From positions 124,001 through 188,000 of the forward strand of contig JARUXA010000008.1 of the NCBI GenBank assembly GCA_030433805.1: a stretch of DNA of 64,000 nt, written 5' to 3'. The translations under genes and the position numbers were made by a program. Each line of letters starts with the position of its first letter. The first letter of the stretch is position 1. Below the pieces are notes generated by a model. The model was not told the origin of the DNA. It did no database searches and was given only the letters and a program-made list of their open reading frames with translations. The DNA comes from Sphingomonas sp. PsM26 (GTDB taxonomy: Bacteria > Pseudomonadota > Alphaproteobacteria > Sphingomonadales > Sphingomonadaceae). Shown piece after piece: positions 54,845 through 63,738 of the stretch.

Positions 54845-55600
54845 TCAGCCGCGGACCACGTCTGTCATGGGTTCCTCGGTTATGGGATAGCCGAGGTCGG
54901 TCGGGATACAAAGGTGCGACACGCCATCGCGCTTCTCGGTCCACGGGGTGATCGTGCGGATCGGGTGGTTGGCTGCATCTGCCGTCGCCGCTTCGAAGCC
55001 GTCGAATTGTGCCAGCCGTTCCAGATTGCGGCGCGTCGGGAAGATGAGCGTCGCCTTGCCCGCATCGGCCATGTCGAGCACGGCCTGCGCGGTCGCCCAG
55101 AAGACGCGGACGTTCTCGGTATCGTCGACGATCGGGTCGGGCGCATGCGGCGGAACCTCGGCGAGATAGAAGTGCGTATCGAAGGTCCGCACGGGAACGT
55201 GTGCGGGGCACCAGCGCGCGAACGGGACCAGATCACCGATCGACAGGGGAAGGTCGTGCGCCGCAAGGACGGTGCCGAATGGATCTCCCCTACTGAGCGC
55301 CCGACGCACTTCCGCGATGCTCTCCGCGGTCATCGCGCCTAACCCGACCGGCACGCCGACTTCCTCGAGCGTCTCGCGGATCGCGGCGATTCGGCCTGCG
55401 ACGTCCTCGGGATCGCCATCGTACCGTGTCGCCAGCGCATGATCGCCCGGATCGACGCGCCCGCCCGGAAACACCAATGCACCGCCCGCAAACGCCATCG
55501 CCTTGGAGCGTTCGACGAACAGCAGTTCGGGCATTCCTGCCCCCGCCCGAAACAGGACGAGGGTTGCCGCGGGGATCGACACCGTGGAGCGCTCCGCCAT
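54845..55600 (-). CDS. NUDIX hydrolase, NUDT19-like
   Basis: A 251-residue NUDIX enzyme that cleaves nucleoside diphosphates linked to other groups, possibly CoA species. The box is split by an insertion of about 20 residues: ALVFPGGRVDPGD is followed by RIAAIRETLEEVGVPVG, so the metal-binding RExxEExG is intact. This inserted layout is that of NUDT19/RP2p-like proteins, which favour CoA and acyl-CoA. The ATG at 55600 overlaps the MpaB-like gene stop; the long open frame to 56464 is a shadow of that gene. Confidence 0.88.
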   Translation of the reverse strand: MAERSTVSIPAATLVLFRAGAGMPELLFVERSKAMAFAGGALVFPGGRVDPGDHALATRYDGDPEDVAGRIAAIRETLEEVGVPVGLGAMTAESIAEVRRALSRGDPFGTVLAAHDLPLSIGDLVPFARWCPAHVPVRTFDTHFYLAEVPPHAPDPIVDDTENVRVFWATAQAVLDMADAGKATLIFPTRRNLERLAQFDGFEAATADAANHPIRTITPWTEKRDGVSHLCIPTDLGYPITEEPMTDVVRG

Positions 55601-56454
55601 CACCGGAACGCCCAGCGCAGCGTGCTCGCGACCCCGAAGGTGCCGGCACGCAACAGAGGTAACCCGACGCCGGGCTGTTCCAGGCCATGCATCGTCCGCG
55701 CCCAACCGGGCAGCAGGTCGATCGCGGCCTGCATTGTCATCGTCTGAAACGGGCGCGCGGCAAACGACGGCGAGGGTTGGTTGAGCAACACCCCCGCCAC
55801 GTCCCGCGTTCGCGCATCCACTCGCAGGCTCGGCCGCATCGCGCGCTGGATCGCTTCCGCCTCGGCGCGGGTGGTCGGGATCGGATCGACACCCAGCGGC
55901 TCCGCGATCCGCGCCATCTCGGCGACATAGCGGTCCTGGCCCGCGCGGCTCATGCCGGGTTCGCCGTAGCGGATCCAACCGTCGAGAAAGCTCAGCACTT
56001 CGCTGACATGCACCCAGGCGAGGAGATCGGGTTCGCTCGCACGATAGGGCGTGCCGTCGGGGAGCGTTCCGCCGATGTGATCGTGGATCTTCCGGACCTT
56101 TGCCAGCAGCGCGCGGGCATCGTCCGGCGCACCATAGGTCGTGACGGCGATGAAGCGCGCGGTGCGCCGCAGCCGCCCCTGCATGTCGTCGCGAAAACCT
56201 GAATGATCCCAGACACCTGCAAGCACAGCCGGATGCAGCATCTGAAGCATCAGCGCCGCCACGCCGCCGACCAGCATCGACGTCACGTCGCCGTGCACCC
56301 GCCATGCCACCGAGTCCGGCGGGAACAGTGCGTCCTGCCGCCGCTGGACGGGTCGTTCCCCACGTGTCTTGTCGTTGAACAAGGCCCGCACCTGCCCGAC
56401 GATCAGACCTTTGAGCGGACGAGCAAGACGATCGGCGGGAGACATCGGGTTCAT
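55600..56454 (-). CDS. Oxygenase MpaB family protein (DUF2236)
   Basis: A 284-residue helical protein of the DUF2236/MpaB family, which includes the b-type heme rubber oxygenase Lcp. Conserved patches are SVAWRVHGDVTSMLVGG (His candidate for heme ligation), LQMLHPAVLAGVWDHSGFRDD, and the RTARFIAVTTYG segment. No signal peptide is present. It is coupled to the NUDIX gene by ATGA. The substrate is unknown. The start at 56454 is followed by a second in-frame ATG at 56445 (MNPMSPADR). Confidence 0.88.
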   Translation of the reverse strand: MNPMSPADRLARPLKGLIVGQVRALFNDKTRGERPVQRRQDALFPPDSVAWRVHGDVTSMLVGGVAALMLQMLHPAVLAGVWDHSGFRDDMQGRLRRTARFIAVTTYGAPDDARALLAKVRKIHDHIGGTLPDGTPYRASEPDLLAWVHVSEVLSFLDGWIRYGEPGMSRAGQDRYVAEMARIAEPLGVDPIPTTRAEAEAIQRAMRPSLRVDARTRDVAGVLLNQPSPSFAARPFQTMTMQAAIDLLPGWARTMHGLEQPGVGLPLLRAGTFGVASTLRWAFR

Positions 56455-56512
56455 GATGCAGCAACGAAGCGCGCGGTGCTAGGCTCCAGCACCGCGAGAG
56501 ATTAGGGTCGCC

Positions 56513-57208
56513 TTATTCCGGCGCAAACACGCCGCGCCGAACGTCCTCCGGGTTCGCGACGGTGCCGGCGGTGCTGTCGTCCGCCAACATCGTGCGGAAC
56601 CGCCGATGGATCCGGACGTGCTCGAAGATGCGGCCAGCGACCCACAAGGCGAAGAAGATGCCCATGAAGACATAGGCAGTCTTCATCGTGGGCTTCCGGT
56701 TTTTCTTGCCCGGCTCCTCATCACCCTTCTTCTTCTCGGGCTTGGGCGCGCCGAGGAACTTGTCCACCGCGCTCATCGGCACGGTCTCGGGCTTGATCCG
56801 CGACCGCTTCTTTGCGGCTTCGGCCTTTGCCTTGACCACTTCGGGCGGATTGCGCCACTTGTCGAGCGCGACCCCGGCATGGCCGACTGCGAAGAACAGC
56901 AGCGGCGCAAGGAAGCACGCCAGCAACGCGCGGCTGATCATATCGTACCGCAGCACCCCGTCCGCGACATGCAACGTACCGGAATCGAAGACCGACATCC
57001 TGTCCTGCGGAAGCTGGTCCTTCTTGGTGAACGTCAGCGTCTCTTCACCAACGTCGTAGGTGGTGTTCTTTTCCTGAAACAAGCTGTCGAGCTTGCCGAA
57101 AACGGTCTCTGCGGATTGCGGTGGATCTATCGGGACCGTTCCCTTGATCCGCCAGATCCAGTCGATGAAACGAAACGTCACACGATGTTCCCCTGAGTAA
57201 CGCGTCAT
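56513..57208 (-). CDS. Hypothetical membrane protein
   Basis: A 231-residue protein with two predicted transmembrane helices, at about 93-112 (ALLACFLAPLLFFAVGHAGV) and 177-195 (AYVFMGIFFALWVAGRIF), separated by a lysine-rich cytoplasmic loop of some 60 residues (KAKAEAAKKRSRIK, KPEKKKGDEEPGKKNRK). The N-terminal 90 residues are a beta-rich soluble part. I recognise no domain. It lies upstream of the MpaB-like gene on the same strand, 58 bases away; together they may be one transcript. Confidence 0.7.
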   Translation of the reverse strand: MTRYSGEHRVTFRFIDWIWRIKGTVPIDPPQSAETVFGKLDSLFQEKNTTYDVGEETLTFTKKDQLPQDRMSVFDSGTLHVADGVLRYDMISRALLACFLAPLLFFAVGHAGVALDKWRNPPEVVKAKAEAAKKRSRIKPETVPMSAVDKFLGAPKPEKKKGDEEPGKKNRKPTMKTAYVFMGIFFALWVAGRIFEHVRIHRRFRTMLADDSTAGTVANPEDVRRGVFAPE

Positions 57209-57311
57209 GCAATGGGGACTTCACGATACGTCCTGGAACTCCGCGGAGCCCCCGCCCCCTGCCAACCGATCCGCAACGCGGGCGTACCGGTCGCGACCGG
57301 TACGTCTCGGA

Positions 57312-58313
57312 TCATTCCGCCGGGACTGCGACCATCGGCGGCTGGCTGCGGCGGCGGGCGAATTTCGACCGGAGCAGCTTGTACGGCTCGGTGAACGTGT
57401 AGTGCAGCGTCTCCCAAACCGACATGCGACGCCCGCCTTCCTGACCCAGCAGCTCCGCCTCACCATCCTTGCAGGTGCCGTGGATGCGATCGATGAAGAT
57501 CCACGTGCCCGAATAATTGCTGCGCGTGCTCTCATAGTCCTGCGCATGGTGCAGGCTGTGATGTTCGGTCGTGTTGAAGACCTTGAACCACCATTTCGGC
57601 GTGTTGAAACGGATGTTGCAGTGCTGATAGCTGCTGACCGCCAGGCCAAACGCCCCTGCCAGCAAGGCGGCACGCGGGAGGAAATCGAACAGACCGCCGA
57701 CGCCGAGGCCGATCAGGAAGATCTCGACCGGGTTTCCGACGCTGCCTTTCTGGACGTTGAGCTGGGTGAGGTAGTGGTGCGGTGCGTGCGCAACCCACAG
57801 CGGATACCAGTTGTGCATCCCGCGGTGCATCCAATATTGGAAATAATCGCCGATGAAGGAGATCAGGAAAGCTTGGATCAACAGCGGCGCGCCGATGAAC
57901 CAGGCGAACTTGGCGATGTCGAAATTGTCCTGGAACCAGCCGATGATCGCGTCGCTGTTGATCGGGCCGAACACTACCCGGACGATCATCATCCCCATCG
58001 CGACGTAGAAGGTGTCGCAGACGAGCTCCTTCCACGTGTGCTCCCAGCTTTTGTAGCGGGGGCTGATCCATTCCATGCCCAGCATCATGAACTTGACGAT
58101 CAGGCCGATCCACAAGGTCACCGACGGTTTGATCCACGCCGATGGGGCATAATAATAGAAGCCGATCACCGCGATCAGGAACACCGGCTGAAAATGGGTG
58201 AAGAACGCCTGTTTGAAAGGTCCACCCTCAACCCTGCCAAGGTTGTCGAGTCCCTCGGTGATAGGGGCGCTCACCATATAGGAGGGTCTTTCGACCGCGA
58301 CCGTTCCAGTCAT
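57312..58313 (-). CDS. Sterol desaturase / fatty acid hydroxylase family protein
   Basis: A 333-residue membrane di-iron enzyme. The eight-histidine signature is present: HRGMHN plus HAPHH, and later TTEHHSLHHAQD, on the cytosolic side between four or more hydrophobic helices (about 40-60, 68-90, 105-125 and 165-190). Members hydroxylate or desaturate fatty acids, sterols or carotenoids. The start at 58313 (MTGTVAVERPS) is chosen over 58508, whose added 65 residues are basic and low in coding character. GAGAGA lies 7 bases upstream. Confidence 0.9.
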   Translation of the reverse strand: MTGTVAVERPSYMVSAPITEGLDNLGRVEGGPFKQAFFTHFQPVFLIAVIGFYYYAPSAWIKPSVTLWIGLIVKFMMLGMEWISPRYKSWEHTWKELVCDTFYVAMGMMIVRVVFGPINSDAIIGWFQDNFDIAKFAWFIGAPLLIQAFLISFIGDYFQYWMHRGMHNWYPLWVAHAPHHYLTQLNVQKGSVGNPVEIFLIGLGVGGLFDFLPRAALLAGAFGLAVSSYQHCNIRFNTPKWWFKVFNTTEHHSLHHAQDYESTRSNYSGTWIFIDRIHGTCKDGEAELLGQEGGRRMSVWETLHYTFTEPYKLLRSKFARRRSQPPMVAVPAE

Positions 58314-58787
58314 TGGCAGATCTCTCGATGAAGCTTTTGGAGCCGTTTCTTGCGTGTCTGTTGCTTTGTATGAGAGATGCGCGATTCTGCCGTTACGTCG
58401 TTTAACGTAGGCAAGCGTCTCGACACGCTCGATTTCCCGGCTGACGGCGCTGAACGATCGTCGACGCCGCGCGGTGCTTCCGCCCCGGACACGCAAGATC
58501 TTCAGCACTATTCAACGAATGCAGCCACTAAGCCGCAGCACGAAGCCTGACCCTGCAGCGAATGCCCGCAGTGGATGCGCAAGCTGACGAGTGTGCGATC
58601 GTCCGGACCCCAGGCGCCCCTACGTCAAACAACCCATTTGTTACAGTCTGCCCGCCCCATAGCCTGAATGAACAAGACCGAGACGCTGCGCCAAGACCCA
58701 CATGCGGCATGGAGCCGCAAACACCGGCACATATCCCGGGGGAGACAGCCAGTCAGGCAAAATCAGGCGGGCAAAAGGGGTACTATC
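58314..58787. other. Divergent promoter region sterol desaturase / TonB receptor
   Basis: About 474 bases with no supported gene. The right end has AGGGG 7 bases before the TonB receptor GTG. I found no palindrome of note, riboswitch or small ORF with a ribosome site in it; open frames crossing it are shadows or N-terminal extensions without signal peptides. Confidence 0.65.
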
Positions 58788-61340
58788 GTGATCGATCGCG
58801 CACGGATGCGGCTACGGCTGCTATCTGCAACTATTCTCTCGGGCGTCGTCATGAGCCCGGCATACGCGCAGCAGCAGTCTGCGGCCGAAACGCCCAGCGC
58901 GACGGCGATCGCGGCGGAAACCGAGGAACCGCAGGGTTCGAACGATATCGTGGTCACCGCGACACGGCGCGCCGTGTCGTTGCAGACCGCCCCGATCAAC
59001 ATCTCGGCAATCGGTGGGGCGGCACTGGAGAGCAACCGGCTCGACGACGTCGGCGACCTCGGCCTCTATACGCCTGGGCTGACCGTGCCCGACACCGGCC
59101 CGCGTACGGCCAACAGCATCGTGATGCGCGGCATCACGTCGGGTGGTCCGGGCGGCAGCAATCGCAGCACCGCGGTCGGCGTGTATCTGGGCGAAATCCC
59201 GCTCTACGTCGACTTCAAGTTCCTCGACATCAACCGGGTCGAGACGCTGCTCGGGCCGCAGGGGACGCTGTACGGCCTCGGTACGCTGGCGGGCGCGATC
59301 CGCTACATCCCCAACCGCCCCAACTTCAGCAAGATCGAAGCCACGGGTCACGCGCGGATCTACGACGTCGCGCATTCCGACGGGGTCGGCGCGGTCACCG
59401 ATGCGACGATCAACCTGCCGATCATCCGGGACAAGGTCGCACTGCGTGTGACCGGCGGCTATTACCGCGATCCGGGGTTCATGGACTCCCCTTATCTGGT
59501 CAAGACCCTCGGCGTATCGCTGCCGCAGCCTGACTTCAACGATCCAGCGGCGGTGGCGGCCAACCTGCGTCGGGGCAAGGATCTGAACGACGAGAATACC
59601 TATTCCATCCGCGCGCAATTGGGCTTCGACTTCGGCTGGCTGCACCCGACGTTCAGCTACATCCGGCAGGACACCAAGACCCACGGAACGCAGACCAACG
59701 GCGGCTTCGGCGCGAAGTACACGCTGAACAGCAACGGCGTCGCCTTCCCTGACGGGCAATGCGTCTATGCCAATTGCCAGGGCGTGCTCGGGACCGGCAG
59801 ATACGAAAATGGCGGGCGCGTCGAGCAGCCGTCACGCCGCACGCTCGACATGTTCGCAGCCGAAGTCGAAGTGGACATCGGAAGCGTTGCGCAGCTTGTC
59901 TCCGCCACCGCTTATTCCAAGCAGCATCTCTCCAGCCAGAGCGACATCGCCGACCTGCTGCTCGATCTCGATTATGATTACGAGCTGTTCCCGGCCTTTG
60001 CGGGCACGACCACGTCGGACAGCGACCCCAAGCAGTTCAACCAGGAACTCCGGCTCGTTTCGACCCACGGCGGGCCGATCAACTGGATCCTCGGGGGCTT
60101 CTACAACCACTATAAGAGCTACACGTTCAGTGCCGAGCGGATCCCCGGTTTTCCCGAATTCGGCGCCGCCAACTCGACCGGTCGCGGCAGCCTGTACGGC
60201 ACGTTGTACCGCGGGCTGGTCCGGCCGGACGGGCTGGAATACATCTCGTACACCGACACCTACACCAAGGAATATGCGGCGTTCGGCGAAGCGACGTGGC
60301 ACATCACGCCCAAGCTGCAAGTCACCGGCGGACTGCGCTACTACACGTACAAATCCTACATTTCCGGCGCGACCGACACGCCGCTGCTGTCGGGCGGCCG
60401 CCGCCGCACGCCCTATCCGCTGATCCAGTTCGATCCCTCGCGCGTGCGGACCGGGTCCACCACGGATGACGGGTTCGTCTACAAGGCAAACGTCTCCTAT
60501 CAGTTCAGCCCGACGGTGTTTGGCTATGCGACCTATTCGACCGGCTACCGCATCGGCGGCGTCAACCGCGTTGCCCCTTGCATCGTGCCGCTCCCGCCCG
60601 GCCAGAACGTTTGCGCTCTTCCGAACGAACTAGCCTATGGTCCTGACATGACTACCAATTATGAAGTTGGCCTGCGGTTCAGCCTGCTCAACCGGATGCT
60701 ACAAGGCACGATCGACATCTACAACATCGACTGGTCGAACCTCCAGTTGGGCAGCCAGACCGCGAACGGTGCGGTGGGCATTACCGCCAATGCCGGTGGC
60801 GCGCGCAGCCGCGGCGTAGAGGGAACGCTGTCGTTCACGCGCGGCAAGTTCAACCTGTCGGGCAATTACACCTATCTCGATGCCAAGCTGACACAGGACG
60901 CACCCGGGCTGATCGGAGGGTTGAGCAACAATTTCAACGTTCCGGGTGCGGGCGATGCGTTTTCAGGGGATCGTCTGCCTGGGTCGTCCAGACACGCCGG
61001 GTCGCTCACCGCCACCTATTCGGTGCCGATGGCGAGCGGTGCCGATCTGGGCTTCGTGTGGAGCACGGCGGCGCGTAGCGACACCTATTCCACCACGGGT
61101 CTGCGTGGGTATGGCGAGGCGATCCCGGGATATTCGACCAGCCGTGCGTCGATCACCTACAAGAAGGATAATTGGGAAGCGTCGATCTTCTCCAACAACA
61201 TCTTCGACAAATATGCCGTCACCAGCGTGGCGAACGACTACACGATGGCGCGCCAGAACGATGGTGTGCAGATCCGTTCCTACGGCTTCGGCGTGATCCA
61301 GCCGCGTACCGTTGGCGCGGAGGTCCGCGTCCATCTCTGA
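58788..61340 (+). CDS. TonB-dependent outer-membrane receptor
   Basis: An 850-residue outer-membrane transporter. With GTG at 58788 (AGGGG 7 bases upstream) a signal peptide RLRLLSATILSGVVMSPAYAQ follows; ATG 58806 is the next choice. A plug domain starts at SNDIVVTATRR and includes NISAIGGAALESNR and RVETLLGPQGTLYGLG. The 22-strand barrel fills the rest, and the protein ends in an aromatic-containing C-terminal strand (VGAEVRVHL). The type is common in sphingomonads, which use many such receptors for glycans and aromatic compounds. The ligand is unknown. The downstream TPR-sulfotransferase is convergent. Confidence 0.94.
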   Translation: MIDRARMRLRLLSATILSGVVMSPAYAQQQSAAETPSATAIAAETEEPQGSNDIVVTATRRAVSLQTAPINISAIGGAALESNRLDDVGDLGLYTPGLTVPDTGPRTANSIVMRGITSGGPGGSNRSTAVGVYLGEIPLYVDFKFLDINRVETLLGPQGTLYGLGTLAGAIRYIPNRPNFSKIEATGHARIYDVAHSDGVGAVTDATINLPIIRDKVALRVTGGYYRDPGFMDSPYLVKTLGVSLPQPDFNDPAAVAANLRRGKDLNDENTYSIRAQLGFDFGWLHPTFSYIRQDTKTHGTQTNGGFGAKYTLNSNGVAFPDGQCVYANCQGVLGTGRYENGGRVEQPSRRTLDMFAAEVEVDIGSVAQLVSATAYSKQHLSSQSDIADLLLDLDYDYELFPAFAGTTTSDSDPKQFNQELRLVSTHGGPINWILGGFYNHYKSYTFSAERIPGFPEFGAANSTGRGSLYGTLYRGLVRPDGLEYISYTDTYTKEYAAFGEATWHITPKLQVTGGLRYYTYKSYISGATDTPLLSGGRRRTPYPLIQFDPSRVRTGSTTDDGFVYKANVSYQFSPTVFGYATYSTGYRIGGVNRVAPCIVPLPPGQNVCALPNELAYGPDMTTNYEVGLRFSLLNRMLQGTIDIYNIDWSNLQLGSQTANGAVGITANAGGARSRGVEGTLSFTRGKFNLSGNYTYLDAKLTQDAPGLIGGLSNNFNVPGAGDAFSGDRLPGSSRHAGSLTATYSVPMASGADLGFVWSTAARSDTYSTTGLRGYGEAIPGYSTSRASITYKKDNWEASIFSNNIFDKYAVTSVANDYTMARQNDGVQIRSYGFGVIQPRTVGAEVRVHL

Positions 61341-61359
61341 GCAAGCGTGACAAGACACG

Positions 61360-61393
61360 GCGCCACTTGATCGATGCGATCAGGTGGCGCTTT
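61360..61393. terminator. Hairpin between TonB receptor and sulfotransferase genes
   Basis: A 13-bp stem with one G-T pair (GCGCCACTTGATC at 61360-61372, GATCAGGTGGCGC at 61378-61390) and TTT after it, 20 bases past the TonB receptor stop. It probably ends transcripts from both sides. Confidence 0.8.
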
Positions 61394-61409
61394 GCCGTCC
61401 AGGGGTACG

Positions 61410-62978
61410 TCAGTCCACGACGATGCCATTCGCCTCGAAGAAGCGGCGCACGGGCTCCAGCGCCTCGGCATGGACTCGCCAGCGTCCAATCGCGTCGGCG
61501 TTGATCGGGCGGCGGACCTGGGCCGCGCTCGGTGTCGCGACGGCGGCGGTGTTTGCGTGGAAGGCGAGCGTCGCGGCGTCCCAGCCGAGACCGCAATGGT
61601 CGAGCAACCGTCGGGTCTCGCCCTCCTGATCGGCGACGAGCGCCTCATAGCCGAGTTCGAGGATACGTCCGGGGAAGCGGGACTGCCAGAACGCAACCAG
61701 CCGATCGAACCGTGCATAATACTGCGCGATGTCCATCAGATCGTTGGAATAGAAATAGTAAGGCGAGCCGGGCGCGAACAGATTCTTGAAGTTGCTCCAC
61801 ACCGTGTCCATCGGATTGCGGCGCAGGCAGACGATCCGCGCGTTTGGCAGTGCGCGGGCAATATGGCCAACATACAGCATGTTGGCAGGCAATTTGTCGA
61901 CGAAGTGCAAACTGCCCGCGGGCCAGTGCGGTGTTGCGCGCGCCATGTAGCGTTCGCCTAGGACGCGCGGGTCCGCTGTCAGCGACGCAGCGATCGTGGC
62001 CGCGTCCACCACGACGCGCGACGGGGTGGCGGCAGCTTCCTTCACCGCGAGCGGCATCGCCTGCAACTCGCCCGCCGATGCCACGTCGGGATGCGACGAC
62101 AGGATCCGGTCGACCAGCGTGGTGCCGGTGCGCGGCATGCCGACCACGAAGATCGGGGCACGCGTGTCCAGTCCCTCGCCCGGCGGGACATCCGCCGCAA
62201 AGCCCGTCTCCAGCGCATCGAACAAAGCTGCATCGCTCGCGAAGTCGTAGCCTAGATCGCGCTTCCGCGCGGCGTTGGCGTTGGCGAGGTGCGCATAGGC
62301 GTCGTCGTGACAGCCTAGGTCCTCGAGCTCTTTCGCCAACGCATAGCGCAACCGCAGCATATCGAGCGGGTCATTCGTGCTTGCCAGCACCGCGCGCAGC
62401 CGGTCGATGTGGTTGCTGCCGGCGGTCTGCCGCTCCAGGATCGCAAGCGCATAATGTGCGCGGGCGTAGCGCGGCTCGCGCGTGAGCAGGATCTCGTAAT
62501 GGTCGCGCGCCTCCGCAATACGCCCGGTGAAACCGCACGCCGCCGCAAGATTATAGCGAAACCCGATATCGCCGGGCTCGCGTTTCACCGCCGCCTTGAA
62601 GGGTGTGATCGAACCCTCGTGGTCGCCGAGACGCGCCAGCACGCACCCGATCGTATCGAAGCTCAGCGCATCTTCCGGACCGAGCGCGAGTGCCTCGCGC
62701 GCCGTGCGCCCCGCCTCGCCGTCCCGCCGCCCGAGGCTGAGCAGCCGCGCATATTGCGCAAGCCGTCGTGGCGTCGGTGCCTGCGCGACCGCACGCTGCA
62801 CCAGCGGGAGTCCGCGAGAGACACGGCCGGCAGCGGCTTCGGCCAAACCCAGCAAATACCAGCCGTCGGGAAGATGGGGGCGCTGGTCGCACAGCGCCGA
62901 CGCCAAGGTGGCGGCCTTAACGATGTCGCCACGTTCGAGCGCCGCTTCCGCCGCGGCGATACGGGGGTCGTGGCTCAC
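61410..62978 (-). CDS. TPR-repeat sulfotransferase
   Basis: A 522-residue protein with about five tetratricopeptide repeats in residues 1-230 and a sulfotransferase domain at 270-520. The PAPS 5'-phosphosulfate loop is VGMPRTGTTLVDRIL, and the 3'-phosphate block is CLRRNPMDTVWSNFKNLF. It should transfer sulfate from PAPS to a hydroxyl group in the cytosol; the substrate is unknown. No signal peptide. In sphingomonads such genes often sit next to a TonB-dependent receptor, as here, though the two genes are convergent. Confidence 0.92.
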   Translation of the reverse strand: MSHDPRIAAAEAALERGDIVKAATLASALCDQRPHLPDGWYLLGLAEAAAGRVSRGLPLVQRAVAQAPTPRRLAQYARLLSLGRRDGEAGRTAREALALGPEDALSFDTIGCVLARLGDHEGSITPFKAAVKREPGDIGFRYNLAAACGFTGRIAEARDHYEILLTREPRYARAHYALAILERQTAGSNHIDRLRAVLASTNDPLDMLRLRYALAKELEDLGCHDDAYAHLANANAARKRDLGYDFASDAALFDALETGFAADVPPGEGLDTRAPIFVVGMPRTGTTLVDRILSSHPDVASAGELQAMPLAVKEAAATPSRVVVDAATIAASLTADPRVLGERYMARATPHWPAGSLHFVDKLPANMLYVGHIARALPNARIVCLRRNPMDTVWSNFKNLFAPGSPYYFYSNDLMDIAQYYARFDRLVAFWQSRFPGRILELGYEALVADQEGETRRLLDHCGLGWDAATLAFHANTAAVATPSAAQVRRPINADAIGRWRVHAEALEPVRRFFEANGIVVD

Positions 62979-63124
62979 ATCGACCCGACGCGCGTGCCGA
63001 CTTGGGGACGATGACAGACGATAGTTCTACCTCCAGAACCGCGAACAGCCTTGAGGTCTGCCACGGAGTGCTGGATGGGTATACGCACAATGACGCATCC
63101 GGCGCACCGGACGCCGCCCCGACA

Positions 63125-63159
63125 TGCTCCCCGGGATACGCCCGTATCCGCGGGGAGCA
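63125..63159. terminator. Hairpin downstream of the UrcA-family gene
   Basis: TGCTCCCCGGGATACG (63125-63140) pairs with CGTATCCGCGGGGAGCA (63143-63159) with a single bulge, a stem of about 16 bp. It begins 16 bases past the UrcA stop on the minus strand. There is no T-tract. Confidence 0.6.
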
Positions 63160-63174
63160 ATCAGTGACGCCTGA

Positions 63175-63525
63175 TCAGCGCAGCGACGCCAGTGCTGTGC
63201 GCGATGGCAGCGGCGCATTGGCAACGGTCGAGGCACCGCGCGCCTCAATTCGCGAACGGACGTCGGCGACGACTTCGGCGCGGCACGTGCGCGCTTGCTC
63301 TTCGAGCGCCAGATGGATCGTGGCGAGGCCCGAGCCGCATACCGCGCGCGCCGCCTGATCCATCCGGATCGCGAGGCGCCGCTGACCGCTTACCGTCGCC
63401 AGATCGATGTTCTTGAGATCGAGAACCACGGCATCCTTCACCAATGGGTTCTCCGGGACCGCGGCCGAAACCGCAGGCGCCATCGCGAGGGTCGCAAGCG
63501 CGCCCAGAGCCAACTTCAACATCAC
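63175..63525 (-). CDS. UrcA family protein (exported)
   Basis: A 116-residue secreted protein with a signal peptide (about 1-22, cleavage near VSAA) and the UrcA pattern: VLDLKNIDLATVSGQRRLAIRMDQAARAVC, then a second Cys in QARTCRAEVV, giving the usual single disulfide. UrcA proteins are common in sphingomonads and other alphaproteobacteria; their function is unknown. Two adjacent ATGs precede it, with GGAG in the leader. It is divergent from the partial gene at the right edge. Confidence 0.85.
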   Translation of the reverse strand: MMLKLALGALATLAMAPAVSAAVPENPLVKDAVVLDLKNIDLATVSGQRRLAIRMDQAARAVCGSGLATIHLALEEQARTCRAEVVADVRSRIEARGASTVANAPLPSRTALASLR

Positions 63526-63738
63526 AATCTCCTACGGTGTATTAAGATCGTTCTGCGACGACCTTGCAAACGCTGTACACCACCTCGCGCTTCTCGACAA
63601 ACAACGCGTCAGTTCTGCGAAAGCTCACATCTCGTGGCAAAAGAACGATTTGCCGGGGATCAAGCAACGAGCAACGTCCATCCGCCCCGCCCTACGTCAA
63701 AAAGCGTATGGGCGGTTTGCACGCGCTGTTCGATCACC

